A DNA stretch of 64,000 nucleotides from Segetibacter sp. 3557_3. Its GTDB lineage: Bacteria > Bacteroidota > Bacteroidia > Chitinophagales > Chitinophagaceae. The stretch covers positions 62,001-126,000 of the forward strand of contig NZ_SMSK01000007.1 of the NCBI RefSeq assembly GCF_004354985.1, given 5' to 3'. Below the pieces are notes generated by a model. That model did no database searches. It saw only the letters and a list, made by a program, of their open reading frames with translations, and was not told the origin of the DNA. Positions 17,600-26,645 of this stretch are shown piece after piece. The position numbers were made by a program, and so were the translations under genes. Numbering within the stretch: position 1 is the stretch's first letter; every line of letters begins with the position of its first letter.

Positions 17600-18121
17600 T
17601 CAGGGATTGGTGTAGATCTCGAGCAGCCCATCAGGTAATTGAACGTGAACCTGCAACTTTTTCTTATCGATTTTTAGCAGGCTCTCCCCGTGGATAGGTA
17701 TCAGTGCTTCAACACCGTTAATCATTACCTTACATAGTACCTGCATTGGCTGCTCTATAACTTCTATTACTTCACCAATGGGTTTCCCTTCGTTGATCAT
17801 GGTATAGCCAAGCAGCGAGATTGGGGAAGCGGATCCGGCAAACTTGTTGAAATCTGTTTTAAGCAGCCAAACCTCTTTCTGAATCATCCGGCGTGCACTT
17901 TCTTTGCTGTTAAAACCCTCAAGTTTCAGGTATACTTCCGTATGATTCTTCAGCTTTGTACTTTCAACGAAGTATGGCAAAAAGCTGTCTTTCCGCTCTT
18001 CAACAAATATGGTTTCAAGACCTTTAAGGTCCGTTTGCTTACCAAGAGCATGTGCTAATACCACTTCGCCGGCCAAACCATAAGTGGCAACAATTTTACC
18101 TACACTGAAATAGTCTTTCAT
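17600..18121 (-). CDS. rimM: Ribosome maturation factor RimM
   Basis: The 173-residue protein assists maturation of the 30S head, binding S19. It opens with YFSVGKIVATYGLAGEVVL, the RimM N-terminal signature, and ends with the PRC-barrel domain (about 95-170, with PIGEVIEVIEQPMQ and LIPIHGESLLKID). It follows rpsP on the minus strand. The two genes are split by a hairpin, so rimM may be expressed at a lower level than rpsP. Confidence 0.95.
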   Translation of the reverse strand: MKDYFSVGKIVATYGLAGEVVLAHALGKQTDLKGLETIFVEERKDSFLPYFVESTKLKNHTEVYLKLEGFNSKESARRMIQKEVWLLKTDFNKFAGSASPISLLGYTMINEGKPIGEVIEVIEQPMQVLCKVMINGVEALIPIHGESLLKIDKKKLQVHVQLPDGLLEIYTNP

Positions 18122-18164
18122 GCCTTCACGTATAAATTAAATCCGCTTCCGGATGAATTAAACT

Positions 18165-18193
18165 AAAATAGTCTCCAAATTGGAGACTATTTT
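18165..18193 (-). terminator. Hairpin between rpsP and rimM (terminator or attenuator)
   Basis: Perfect 12-bp arms AAAATAGTCTCC and GGAGACTATTTT surround a 5-nt loop. On the minus strand the stem itself ends in TTTT and T-rich sequence follows. It lies after the rpsP stop and before the rimM start, so it could stop or attenuate read-through. Confidence 0.75.
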
Positions 18194-18214
18194 AAATATT
18201 GTTTATAGAACTGG

Positions 18215-18679
18215 TTAGGAAGCGGTGGCTTCTCCTGCGGCAGGTGGTGCAGCAGCATTTCCTTTATCAGTACGACGAACCATTGGCGGAGTACGACGAT
18301 TACGCTGGTTTCGACGATTTTCTTCAGTACGCTTGCGAACCTGTGCTTCATGTTCAGTGTGCCATACCTGGAACTTTTCCATCGCGGTAGCTTCGTCGAA
18401 AAGACCAAGCCCTACCCCACGTAACAAGTGTTTCAGGAAGAGAACACCCTTAAAGGACAAAATTCTACGAACGGTATCTGTAGGCTGAGCACCTTTATGC
18501 AACCAATCCAAAGCTTTTTGGCGGTCTAATTGCACTGTAGCGGGTACAGTTAATGGATTGTAAGTTCCAATCTTCTGGATGAACTTACCATCTCTTGGAG
18601 CACGGGCATCAGCAACCACGATAAAATAAAATGGTCTTTTTTTGCTGCCGTGTCTCTGCAGTCTCATTTTTACTGGCAT
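18215..18679 (-). CDS. rpsP: 30S ribosomal protein S16
   Basis: This 154-residue ribosomal protein opens with the S16 signature [17 protein letters not shown] and has [15 protein letters not shown] and [17 protein letters not shown]. The C-terminal half is an extension, rich in Arg, Asn, Ala and Pro, that enterobacterial S16 (about 82 residues) lacks; such tails are common in Bacteroidota. The frame is open upstream to 18784, but the ATG at 18679 begins the conserved sequence. It is probably transcribed with rimM. Confidence 0.96.
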   Translation of the reverse strand: MPVKMRLQRHGSKKRPFYFIVVADARAPRDGKFIQKIGTYNPLTVPATVQLDRQKALDWLHKGAQPTDTVRRILSFKGVLFLKHLLRGVGLGLFDEATAMEKFQVWHTEHEAQVRKRTEENRRNQRNRRTPPMVRRTDKGNAAAPPAAGEATAS

Positions 18680-19209
18680 CTTAAATAAAAATTTAAATGC
18701 GGTTATTAAATTGGTTTTTCGGAAGGCAAAAGTAAAGGATCCCGATGGAAATTCCAAAGAGATTTCCATGTGAATTTTAGCCAAAACGGCTCTTAAAGAA
18801 TTTGTTTAACCTTAAGCTCGTTAGCTGTTTCGAATCCGGAACACCTACGTTTCCAAATATATGCTCCGCTCAAATATACACCCATGTTTTAAGCCCGGTT
18901 CGCCGCGCTAATCGGCGTAGGACCGCTTAAAGAATACATGTCTCCACATTCTGCGCTTCCGCATCAGTAATGACTGTAAAAGTTTTCGGGAGGTTGCCTT
19001 TATCCACATGCAATCCGTTCCGGCAATGGTTGCACACCTAAGTCAATGAGGTTCAAACAAGGATAAATTACAAAATTCAAATCTGCTGTGTCTACGGCAA
19101 AAACGTGTTTATCCGGCCTGGCAAAAAGACCGCCTAATAAATAGTTGAGCGATTATTATACTATTTAAACGCTTTACTTTTACCGGTAACTTCAATAATT
19201 GCACTTCTT
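18680..19209. other. Intergenic region between rpsP and the lytic transglycosylase gene
   Basis: About 530 bases separate divergent genes. It must hold the rpsP promoter. I see no reading frame with family resemblance, no long hairpin and no repeat in it. Confidence 0.45.
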
Positions 19210-20130
19210 ATGACGTCAAAATTCAGATCTATTGTTGTTTTTTCAGTTGGAACGCTCTTCGGCATGTTCCTGATCGCTCAATGTGCTTTCAAAGACGATG
19301 AACAATCCGGTACCACAAAATACCAGGCCCAGGTGTTACCGAAATTGTATTTGCCTGAAGTTCCAAAACAAGCCAGTTTTGCCGGTGAAAGTGTTCCGCT
19401 GGACCGCTGGGAAGTTCATGAGGCATTTGACCGCGAACTGATTTACAACTACAATAATCCCGGGCACATCAGTTACATTCTCAAGCTGTCTAAACGGTAT
19501 TTTCCGCTAATTGAAGAGCGGCTTAAAGCCAATAACATCCCCGATGACTTTAAGTATCTATGTGTTGCAGAAAGCAACCTGCAAAACCTGATCTCAAAAG
19601 TGGGGGCAACCGGATTTTGGCAGTTTATGAAAACCACCGGCCCCGGCTACAATCTCCAAATCAGTGAAGACGTGGACGAGCGTTACGAAGTGCGCAAGTC
19701 AACTGATGCAGCCTGCAAATACCTGAAACAGGCTTATGACCGGTTTGGAAGCTGGACCGCAGCTGCTGCATCATACAACTGTGGCATGGGAGGCTATAAT
19801 GCACAGGCAACTTTTCAGCAATCCAAGTATTACTACGATTTACAACTACCTGAAGAGACCAATAAATACATCTTCCGTATCCTTAGCTTTAAAGAGCTGA
19901 TGAGCAATGCCAAACAAATGGGGTATATGGTTACCGACGATAATGGCTACCGTACTATTGAGACTCGCCAGGTTGTTGTTACATCTTCGATTTCGAACCT
20001 CGCACAATGGGCAATTGATAAAGGTACAACTTACAAAATGGTCAAATTGCTGAACCCATGGTTACGCAACCGCTCACTTTCGGTTCCGGCTGGCAAGTCT
20101 TACACCATCTCTCTCCCTGCCGGCAAATAA
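19210..20130 (+). CDS. Membrane-bound lytic murein transglycosylase, MltD-like lipoprotein
   Basis: The 306-residue protein has a signal peptide with a lipobox (LIAQC, Cys at about residue 25), then an SLT domain: catalytic Glu in AESNLQNLISKVGATGFWQFM (about 118-138) and AAAASYNCGMGGY (about 193-205). The family cleaves peptidoglycan glycan strands to give anhydromuropeptides. The C-terminal region ends in a LysM-like stretch (TYKMVKLLNPWLRNRSL...GKSYTI). It shares a bidirectional terminator with ffh. Confidence 0.92.
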   Translation: MTSKFRSIVVFSVGTLFGMFLIAQCAFKDDEQSGTTKYQAQVLPKLYLPEVPKQASFAGESVPLDRWEVHEAFDRELIYNYNNPGHISYILKLSKRYFPLIEERLKANNIPDDFKYLCVAESNLQNLISKVGATGFWQFMKTTGPGYNLQISEDVDERYEVRKSTDAACKYLKQAYDRFGSWTAAAASYNCGMGGYNAQATFQQSKYYYDLQLPEETNKYIFRILSFKELMSNAKQMGYMVTDDNGYRTIETRQVVVTSSISNLAQWAIDKGTTYKMVKLLNPWLRNRSLSVPAGKSYTISLPAGK

Positions 20131-20160
20131 GCCGTTGGCTTAGGACGAAGCAAGACAAAT

Positions 20161-20196
20161 AAAAAAGCCCCGATCCAAACAGGTCGGGGCTTTTTT
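20161..20196. terminator. Bidirectional terminator between convergent genes
   Basis: Thirteen-base perfect arms AAAAAAGCCCCGA and TCGGGGCTTTTTT with a 10-nt loop give a GC stem flanked by A- and T-runs, serving both the transglycosylase gene and ffh. Confidence 0.93.
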
Positions 20197-20211
20197 ATAA
20201 AACAAAGGACA

Positions 20212-21534
20212 TTATCTTCTCATGCCGGGCATTTTACCCATACCCATAGGCATCTTATTCATCATCTTCATCATTTCACGCATTTGATCAAATTGCTTCA
20301 TAAATGCGTTAACATCTTCAAGGCTCTTGCCTGAACCTTTTGCAATCCTGTTCTTACGGCTTGTTCCAATATCATCGGGGTTGCTCCTTTCGTACGGGGT
20401 CATACTTTTGATGATTGCCTCAATCCCTTTGAACGCGTCGTCACTGATATCAACATCTTTAATTGCCTTTCCGATACCCGGGATCATTCCCATGAGGTCT
20501 TTAAGATTACCCATCCTTTTGATCTGTTGCAGTTGATCGAGGAAGTCCTGGAAATCGAACTGGTTTTTCCGAATCTTCTTTTCGAGTCTTTTTGCTTCTA
20601 CCTCATCGTATTGTGCCTGTGCTTTTTCAACCAGGGTAGTAATGTCTCCCATTCCCAAAATCCTTTGGGCCATACGCTCAGGGTAAAACACATCGAGTGT
20701 ATCAAGCTTTTCGCCACTGCTTACGAACTTGATTGGCTTCTCTACCGTGTATTTGATCGATAGTGCCGCTCCGCCCCTTGTGTCACCATCAAGTTTTGTT
20801 AGCACCACTCCACTGAAGTCGAGTCGTTCGTTGAAAGCTTTCGCCGTATTTACCGCGTCCTGCCCGGTCATACTGTCCACCACGAACAGAATTTCGTTCG
20901 GGTTTACGGCAGCCTTTATGTTTGCCACCTCGTTCATCATCGCTTCATCAATTGCCAAACGGCCCGCGGTATCGATGATGACAATATTTTTGTTTTTCGC
21001 CTTTGCCTCCTTTATTGCATTGAGTGCAATTGAAACGGCATCTTTGTTTTCGCGTTCAGTATAAACATCAACGCCTACCTGGCCGCCGAGGACCATAAGC
21101 TGGTCAATCGCCGCTGGACGGTAGATGTCGCACGCAACCAGTAAAGGGCTTTTTCCCTTTGCTTTTAAAAAACTAGCGAGTTTACCGCTAAAGGTTGTTT
21201 TACCACTTCCCTGTAACCCGGCAATAAGCACCACAGCAGGACTACCCTTTGTATTGAACTCGCTTTCGGTGCCGCCCATGAGTTCGGTTAACTCGTCTTT
21301 TACGATTTTAACCATCAACTGGCTTGGGCTAACCGCATTAATCACCTTGGTGCCAAGGGCAATCTCTTTTACTTTGTCAGTAAACTCCTTTGCAATCTTG
21401 TAGTTTACATCGGCGTCGACCAGGGCTCTACGGATCTCTTTGATCGTTGCAGCCACATTAAGTTCTGTAATCTTCGCTTCGCCTTTTAGATTCTTAAAGG
21501 CGGTATCCAACCGATCACTGAGTGATTCAAACAT
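20212..21534 (-). CDS. ffh: Signal recognition particle GTPase Ffh
   Basis: This 440-residue SRP54 protein targets nascent membrane proteins to the translocon. The N domain is followed by the G domain with P-loop GLQGSGKTTFSGK (about 106-118), DTAGR and TKLDGDTRGGAALS. The C-terminal methionine-rich M domain ends in a Met/Gly/Lys run typical of signal-peptide binding. Length and start (MFESLSDRLDTAF) are standard. It is a single gene here, with no rpsP-ffh linkage. I could not find the partner 4.5S RNA gene in the window. Confidence 0.97.
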   Translation of the reverse strand: MFESLSDRLDTAFKNLKGEAKITELNVAATIKEIRRALVDADVNYKIAKEFTDKVKEIALGTKVINAVSPSQLMVKIVKDELTELMGGTESEFNTKGSPAVVLIAGLQGSGKTTFSGKLASFLKAKGKSPLLVACDIYRPAAIDQLMVLGGQVGVDVYTERENKDAVSIALNAIKEAKAKNKNIVIIDTAGRLAIDEAMMNEVANIKAAVNPNEILFVVDSMTGQDAVNTAKAFNERLDFSGVVLTKLDGDTRGGAALSIKYTVEKPIKFVSSGEKLDTLDVFYPERMAQRILGMGDITTLVEKAQAQYDEVEAKRLEKKIRKNQFDFQDFLDQLQQIKRMGNLKDLMGMIPGIGKAIKDVDISDDAFKGIEAIIKSMTPYERSNPDDIGTSRKNRIAKGSGKSLEDVNAFMKQFDQMREMMKMMNKMPMGMGKMPGMRR

Positions 21535-21912
21535 CTATAGCTCTGTTTACTTAATTAAGGAATAATGAAGGCTGTCCTATGCTCCAGGACAAACCAGGGA
21601 AACAAAATTAAATACTTCTCGTTCATTCCAAGCGAACGAAAAAGATTTATTGAACGAGGTTAAATCCCGGAAGGGTTAGGCACGCCGCCAACTGACACGG
21701 AGAACAACGGCATTGCAAACCATGCTCTGTGATCAGATTGGCCTCCCGGGTTTTTAGGACTTGGTCAGGCATTATCGCTGCCTAAAGATGGAAACTACAA
21801 GTGAGTGACACCCGTCCGAACAGGGTTCATTAGGACGGAGAACAATGTACCACAACGAACATAAGTTTGTCACCAAAAACTGCGTGGTTTCGCGATTGCT
21901 TCAAGCCAGGTG
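21535..21912. other. Intergenic region between rpoD-type sigma gene and ffh
   Basis: These 378 bases lie between two minus-strand genes and should hold the ffh promoter. No open frame, hairpin terminator or repeat stands out. A CCGGAAGGG stretch near 21667 is reminiscent of an SRP RNA tip but lacks the flanking conserved bases. Confidence 0.4.
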
Positions 21913-22785
21913 TTATCCCAGATAAACCTTAAGCTGTTTGCAGCGTGACGTATTACGAAGCTTGGTGATCGCCTTATCTTTTATTTGACGTACGCGTTCA
22001 CGGGTCAGGTTGAAACGTGCGCCAATGTCTTCAAGGCTCAGCGGATGATCGACTCCAATGCCAAAGAAGTAGCATAGCACCTCTTTTTGGCGTTCGGTTA
22101 AGGTACATAATGATCGCTCAATTTCCTGGCGCAGCGACTCGAAGTATTCAAGCTTTACATCAGTTTTCTCAGCGTTCGGATTGGTGAGGATGTCGATGAG
22201 CGTATTTTCTTCACCATCAGCCAGGGGGCTATCCATGCTGATGTGGCGGGTAGACATGTGAAGGGAGGCCGCAACTTCTTCGATCGGAATTTCAAGGAGA
22301 TCAGCCAGTTCTTCGGTTGTTGGCTCACGCTCAAATTCCTGTTCAAGCTGCTGGTAAGCTTTACTGATGCGATTGGTGAGCCCTACCTTATTTAAAGGCA
22401 GGCGAACAATCCTGCTTTGTTCAGCAAGCGCCTGAAGTATACTTTGGCGAATCCACCAAACAGCATAAGAAATAAATTTAAATCCGCGTGTTTCATCGAA
22501 ACGTTGTGCGGCTTTAATCAAGCCAAGGTTTCCTTCATTGATCAGGTCAGGAAGGGTAAGGCCCTGGTTTTGATATTGCTTTGCTACAGAAACAACAAAG
22601 CGGAGATTTGCTTTTGTTAGCCGATCCAGCGCAAGTTGATCGCCTAACTTAATTCTAACTGCTAGCAGTACTTCTTCTTCGGGTGTGATCAGGTCAACTT
22701 TACCAATTTCCTGCAGGTACTTTTCCAGGCTTTGAGACTCACGATTGGTAATTGATTTCGTGATTTTAAGCTGACGCATACTCAT
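21913..22785 (-). CDS. rpoD: Primary RNA polymerase sigma factor (sigma-70, RpoD/SigA type)
   Basis: The 290-residue protein is the Bacteroidota form of the housekeeping sigma factor and lacks the long region 1.1 of E. coli RpoD. Region 1.2 starts near [23 protein letters not shown]; region 2 has [35 protein letters not shown]; region 4 ends with [25 protein letters not shown]. This factor reads TTTG/TAnnTTTG promoters. Two ATGs lie two codons apart (22785 and 22779); family members usually start at the second, MRQLKI. Confidence 0.96.
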   Translation of the reverse strand: MSMRQLKITKSITNRESQSLEKYLQEIGKVDLITPEEEVLLAVRIKLGDQLALDRLTKANLRFVVSVAKQYQNQGLTLPDLINEGNLGLIKAAQRFDETRGFKFISYAVWWIRQSILQALAEQSRIVRLPLNKVGLTNRISKAYQQLEQEFEREPTTEELADLLEIPIEEVAASLHMSTRHISMDSPLADGEENTLIDILTNPNAEKTDVKLEYFESLRQEIERSLCTLTERQKEVLCYFFGIGVDHPLSLEDIGARFNLTRERVRQIKDKAITKLRNTSRCKQLKVYLG

Positions 22786-23121
22786 AATGGCTGGTTTTGG
22801 GTGGTTATAGGGTAGTTTTGTTTACACGAAGTATTGGTCTTGCGAGGTATTCGCAAATTTGCTTAGCAATTTAAGCAATACTTGAACTAAAGCCAAAAAA
22901 TTTTCCCAATTTGGAAAAATGGTAGATTGTCGTAAAGTACACAGTAGAAAGCCTTTATAATTTATCTATTTCTCGCATAAAAATTCAGCCCTAAATTTTC
23001 TAATTTTCTAAGCCGGATGATCAACTTTCCTAAACCGTGCTTAGCAGCGATAAAAAAATATTTTTCGGTATAAATATTTTTATATCATTGCAGACTTCGA
23101 TTTGGAGTCAAATGAATCTGT
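22786..23121. other. A/T-rich divergent promoter region with several dyads
   Basis: This region lies between the sigma gene and the START-like gene. It contains three short dyads: GCAAATTTGC (22853-22862), GCTTA/TAAGC (22861-22876) and TTTTCC/GGAAAA (22901-22918). They might be operators or message hairpins of the sigma gene. No reading frame is convincing. Confidence 0.4.
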
Positions 23122-23505
23122 ATGAGTAAAAAGCAGTTATACACTTTGGAATATCCGGTAAGGTGTTCACCCAGCATCTTATTTGAGTTTCTCTCAACTC
23201 CTGCCGGCCTTGGTGAGTGGTTTGCTGATAAAGTGGATGAAAATAAAGAACATATTTTCAGTTTTAACTGGAACGGTACAGAAGAAAAAGCACAGCTCGT
23301 CGAAAAACTGGAAGACAAATTTGTACGCTTTCACTGGTTACATGCTCCTAAAGAAGAATATTTTGAATTTGAAATTCAAAAATCAGAAGTCACCAACCAG
23401 ACTATCCTAATTATAAAAGATTTTGCTGAGAAGAAAGAAATCGCCGATCAAAGTCAATTATGGGAATACCAGGTAAAAGATCTTTTTCACCGGATAGGCA
23501 GTTAG
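23122..23505 (+). CDS. START-like (SRPBCC) domain protein
   Basis: The 127-residue protein reads as one START/AHSA1-type helix-grip domain: YTLEYPVRCSPSILFEFLSTPAGLGEWFADKV, then a series of beta strands and a C-terminal helix. Such domains bind hydrophobic ligands or act as co-chaperones, and no ligand can be inferred. It is probably cytoplasmic. Its stop codon overlaps the stop codon of the convergent gene downstream. Confidence 0.75.
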   Translation: MSKKQLYTLEYPVRCSPSILFEFLSTPAGLGEWFADKVDENKEHIFSFNWNGTEEKAQLVEKLEDKFVRFHWLHAPKEEYFEFEIQKSEVTNQTILIIKDFAEKKEIADQSQLWEYQVKDLFHRIGS

Positions 23506-24071
23506 TCTTTATTAAGCACGATCAATAGCTTTTTAAACGCCGTAAACAGGAAATGCTCCGCTTCAATCCACTGGTCCAATGATAATTTGGTTGCGATTTT
23601 CAGGAATCGAGCCTGTTCATCAATCGGGAACCCTTGCTTAATTTCCGTATAATTTTCCTGACCAAAATGGTGGTCCCACTCCCCTGCTCCGTTCGATATA
23701 AACCAACCTTCGAACTCACCCGCCTCCACCATCGACTTTAGTACCGGGTAATACTTATCTAGGTGTTCTCCTGACAATTGCAGTGTAATGCTGAAGAAAT
23801 TGCCCCACCAGAAAAATGTTCGTATTGCGCATACATCCAAACGGGAGAATATCCTCGGCTGATCAAGCATTACATAAGGTAAACCCAGGTAATTTTCACC
23901 CCTCGATATTTTGGGGGATATCGCAACCAGTTCGGAGGATGTTCCGGCCAGCTCGCAGCCGTATCGTTCACTCAGTTCGCCGAAAAGTGCATACACTTTT
24001 TGAATGATGCGGTTCTTTGTTAAAATAACTTCGCTGTTTGTGACCAGCTCCAATTCGTATTTTGAAAGCAT
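23502..24071 (-). CDS. Conserved-looking protein of unknown function
   Basis: I do not recognise the family. The 189-residue product has no signal peptide or membrane segment. It shows an aromatic-rich middle (IRTFFWWGNFFSITLQL, about 84-100) and WFISNGAGEWDHHFGQENYTE (about 123-143). Codon use resembles its neighbours. It is convergent with the START-like gene (stop codons overlap by 3 nt) and divergent from the LptF/G gene, with 47 nt between starts. Confidence 0.65.
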   Translation of the reverse strand: MLSKYELELVTNSEVILTKNRIIQKVYALFGELSERYGCELAGTSSELVAISPKISRGENYLGLPYVMLDQPRIFSRLDVCAIRTFFWWGNFFSITLQLSGEHLDKYYPVLKSMVEAGEFEGWFISNGAGEWDHHFGQENYTEIKQGFPIDEQARFLKIATKLSLDQWIEAEHFLFTAFKKLLIVLNKD

Positions 24072-24118
24072 TACTTTTGTTTAAGTTAGCACCGCCTATG
24101 TGGTAAACAGCCTGCAAA

Positions 24119-25567
24119 GTGATTAAAAAACTCGACTCTTTAATTATACGTTCTTTCATTGGTCCTTTCCTTGCAACCTTCCTCATCTCGCTGTTTGTAT
24201 TGGTCATGCAATTTTTCTGGCTTTACATCGACGACCTCGTTGGTAAAGGACTTGACTTTTTAACCATTGCAAAACTCACTGGTTTTGTAGCCGCCACAGC
24301 GGTTCCACTTGCGTTGCCTTTGTCGTTGCTATTGTCCTCTATTATGACTTTCGGAAACCTGGGCGAGAGCTTCGAACTTGTTGCCATTAAATCAGCTGGC
24401 ATACCCCTGCTCAGGTTTATGCGACCGCTCCTGATTGTTGCTATCCTGATCGCAGGCGTCGCCTTCCTGTTTGCCAATAACATTATACCTGTTGCCAACC
24501 TGAAACTGAATACCCTTAAATACGATATCATCGTTTCAAAGCCGGCTTTCGATATTAAGGAAGGTGTTTTTTACGACCGTATAGAAGGTTATGTAATCAA
24601 GATTGGCAAAAAAGACAAGGATGGCAGCACCATTCGTAATGTGGTCATTTACGAGAAAAATTACGGGTTGCAGGATTACAGCCTTCTTGCTGAAAGTGGA
24701 ACGATGAGCGTAACCGCCGATAAGCGCTTCCTGGAGTTTAATTTAAAAAATGGCTGGCGCTACCAGGAGAAAGGTAATCGCCAAACAACAAATACCGAAT
24801 TCATACGGCTGGGTTTTAAAGAATACAAGAAAGTACTTGACCTGAGCAGTTTTAAGATGAATAAAACTTCGGATAGTGTGTTCAAAGATAATTTCAAGAT
24901 GCTAAGTCTCCGGCAACTGAACAAAGCAATTGACTCATTAGATAACTTCAGCCGGGTTTATAAAACAAGGGCAAAGCAGGAAGTCTCACCTTACTTTGGC
25001 TTTGCAAAATACCAGGATACCGGTTGGACCAAAATAAACACCAGGTCACTAAAGCAGGTAAAAAGTTTCGACCAAGTTTTGCCAGACTCCGTAGAATCCT
25101 ATATCTACGACAGGGCACTCTCGCAAATCAATTCTGCCCGGTCAAACGTCGACATGCTTGCAGAAGACTATAAGGTTAAGCAAAAAGACTTTCGTTATTA
25201 CCTGATTGAACGACACCGGAAACTCACCCTATCGGTAGCATGTATTGTACTGTTCCTGATTGGCGCCCCGCTTGGCTCAATCATCCGTAAAGGCGGCCTG
25301 GGAACTCCATTGGTTTTTGCGGTTATCTTCTTCGTGATATTCCACCTTTTCAACACTTTCGGGGAAAAGTTTGTAAAAGAGAACGTCATGACCCCTTTTG
25401 CGGGAATGTGGCTATCCACTGCGGTGTTAATTCCTATTGGTATCTTCCTTACCTACAAGGCCATGAGGGATTCGCAGTTGTTTAACCAGGAATTTTATCA
25501 TCGTACGTTCAAGCAGTTCAAAACCTACCTCAGCAACTTCAGGCAACGTAAAACCGCCAATACATAG
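24119..25567 (+). CDS. LptF/LptG-family permease (YjgP/YjgQ)
   Basis: The 482-residue inner-membrane protein has three N-terminal transmembrane segments (about 12-32, 50-82, 100-120), a large periplasmic beta-jellyroll region (about 125-370) and three C-terminal segments (about 375-455). This is the architecture of LptF/LptG, which extract lipopolysaccharide from the inner membrane with LptB. It is longer than E. coli LptF/G (about 360) because of an inserted helical stretch near 260-350. The start codon is GTG. No other lpt gene is nearby, and F or G cannot be told apart. Confidence 0.88.
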   Translation: MIKKLDSLIIRSFIGPFLATFLISLFVLVMQFFWLYIDDLVGKGLDFLTIAKLTGFVAATAVPLALPLSLLLSSIMTFGNLGESFELVAIKSAGIPLLRFMRPLLIVAILIAGVAFLFANNIIPVANLKLNTLKYDIIVSKPAFDIKEGVFYDRIEGYVIKIGKKDKDGSTIRNVVIYEKNYGLQDYSLLAESGTMSVTADKRFLEFNLKNGWRYQEKGNRQTTNTEFIRLGFKEYKKVLDLSSFKMNKTSDSVFKDNFKMLSLRQLNKAIDSLDNFSRVYKTRAKQEVSPYFGFAKYQDTGWTKINTRSLKQVKSFDQVLPDSVESYIYDRALSQINSARSNVDMLAEDYKVKQKDFRYYLIERHRKLTLSVACIVLFLIGAPLGSIIRKGGLGTPLVFAVIFFVIFHLFNTFGEKFVKENVMTPFAGMWLSTAVLIPIGIFLTYKAMRDSQLFNQEFYHRTFKQFKTYLSNFRQRKTANT

Positions 25568-25717
25568 ATCCACAATGATAGGAAGGCGCAACGAGAGCCG
25601 CCGAATATCGTTGAAAGGCAAATACGCCCCTATGGCACCCAGTCTATCAGCGTCTGACTGATAATTTGTTAGCCAAGGCAACATCTTGTTTCCACAACGT
25701 AAGGTCTATAATTGGCT

Positions 25718-25759
25718 CAGCCTCTGCCATATTCCCAAAACGAAAATAAGCAGAGGCTG
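25718..25759. repeat. Intergenic inverted repeat
   Basis: Ten-base perfect arms CAGCCTCTGC and GCAGAGGCTG are separated by 22 nt in the gap between convergent genes. There is no T-run, so it is a weak candidate for a shared terminator. Confidence 0.4.
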
Positions 25760-25850
25760 ATGGATGGCTAAGGCGCAATCTTGCAGCGAAAGTAGCAAAC
25801 TCGCGCTAATGTGTTGTTAACAGAAAGCAAACTTATTATTCTTTTAACTA

Positions 25851-26480
25851 CTATTTTATGCTATAGTCTGTAAGCACCTGGCTTTGCACAATGTCTGCAG
25901 CTCCGGGAGGTGTAACAATGAGGTCCCCTTTTATTAAACCGATACCACCGGCATAGTAAAAGTCGCCCTGACCGATCTTAAAAGCAAGGGCGCCAGCCGA
26001 AAACTTTACATGCACAACATTCTTATAATTTTTTCCGCTTACGGTTTGTTCGATCCCTTTTGCCTGGATTGTATACGTGAGGGTGGCCGGAACCAACTGG
26101 CCCAGGTACGGAAGATTTTGCGTTGTGGTCCAGGTATCGCCGACCTTCTGATCACCTTTTAAATAAAGCTCTTCAATGGTTGCATTACCAAGTGCCTGAA
26201 GGACGCCAAATCGGTAATAGTCATTTCCGTCCTTCCGGAAATAATTGTTTACACCATTCGAATTGCTCAACACCCGGTAAGTTTTGCCCTGGGCAACAGT
26301 GTCTCTCCCCGTCATGGTTAGCACCGAAGTACCGCCTGGTGTATTTTGATAAGTCCACGTGCTACCAGTTGTCAGTGGCTGAAAGTCGTTAGAACCTGTC
26401 GTTTCATCTTTTTTGCAGTTGGTAAAAAGAAGCATGCTGCATCCGGCAACCAGACTTAACTTTTGAAAGATACTGTTCAT
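25851..26480 (-). CDS. Lipoprotein of unknown function
   Basis: The 209-residue product has a lipoprotein signal with lipobox LFTNC (Cys at about residue 21), followed by KKDETTG. The mature part is predicted beta-rich, with LTTGSTWTYQNTPGGTS and GDTWTTTQ, resembling the many small Bacteroidota surface lipoproteins. I name no function. In-frame codons upstream to 26501 exist, but the ATG at 26480 opens a proper signal peptide. Confidence 0.75.
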   Translation of the reverse strand: MNSIFQKLSLVAGCSMLLFTNCKKDETTGSNDFQPLTTGSTWTYQNTPGGTSVLTMTGRDTVAQGKTYRVLSNSNGVNNYFRKDGNDYYRFGVLQALGNATIEELYLKGDQKVGDTWTTTQNLPYLGQLVPATLTYTIQAKGIEQTVSGKNYKNVVHVKFSAGALAFKIGQGDFYYAGGIGLIKGDLIVTPPGAADIVQSQVLTDYSIK

Positions 26481-26645
26481 AATAAAAGTATTAATCCTCA
26501 CGAATTTAGACCAGAGTTTTTACTTCAACATTAAAAAAATCACAAGGCTGGCAGCTCATGCTGTTTATATAGTGACCCCGCGGGCAAAAATGCTATCCAT
26601 TTGTGACTATATTCGCCGGTAACATTTTTACTTAAATATTCAACT

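Noticed and set aside
21535-21912. Possible SRP (4.5S) RNA gene next to ffh
   Set aside because: A CCGGAAGGG stretch exists, but the conserved flanking bases and long stem of SRP RNA are missing, and no terminator follows.
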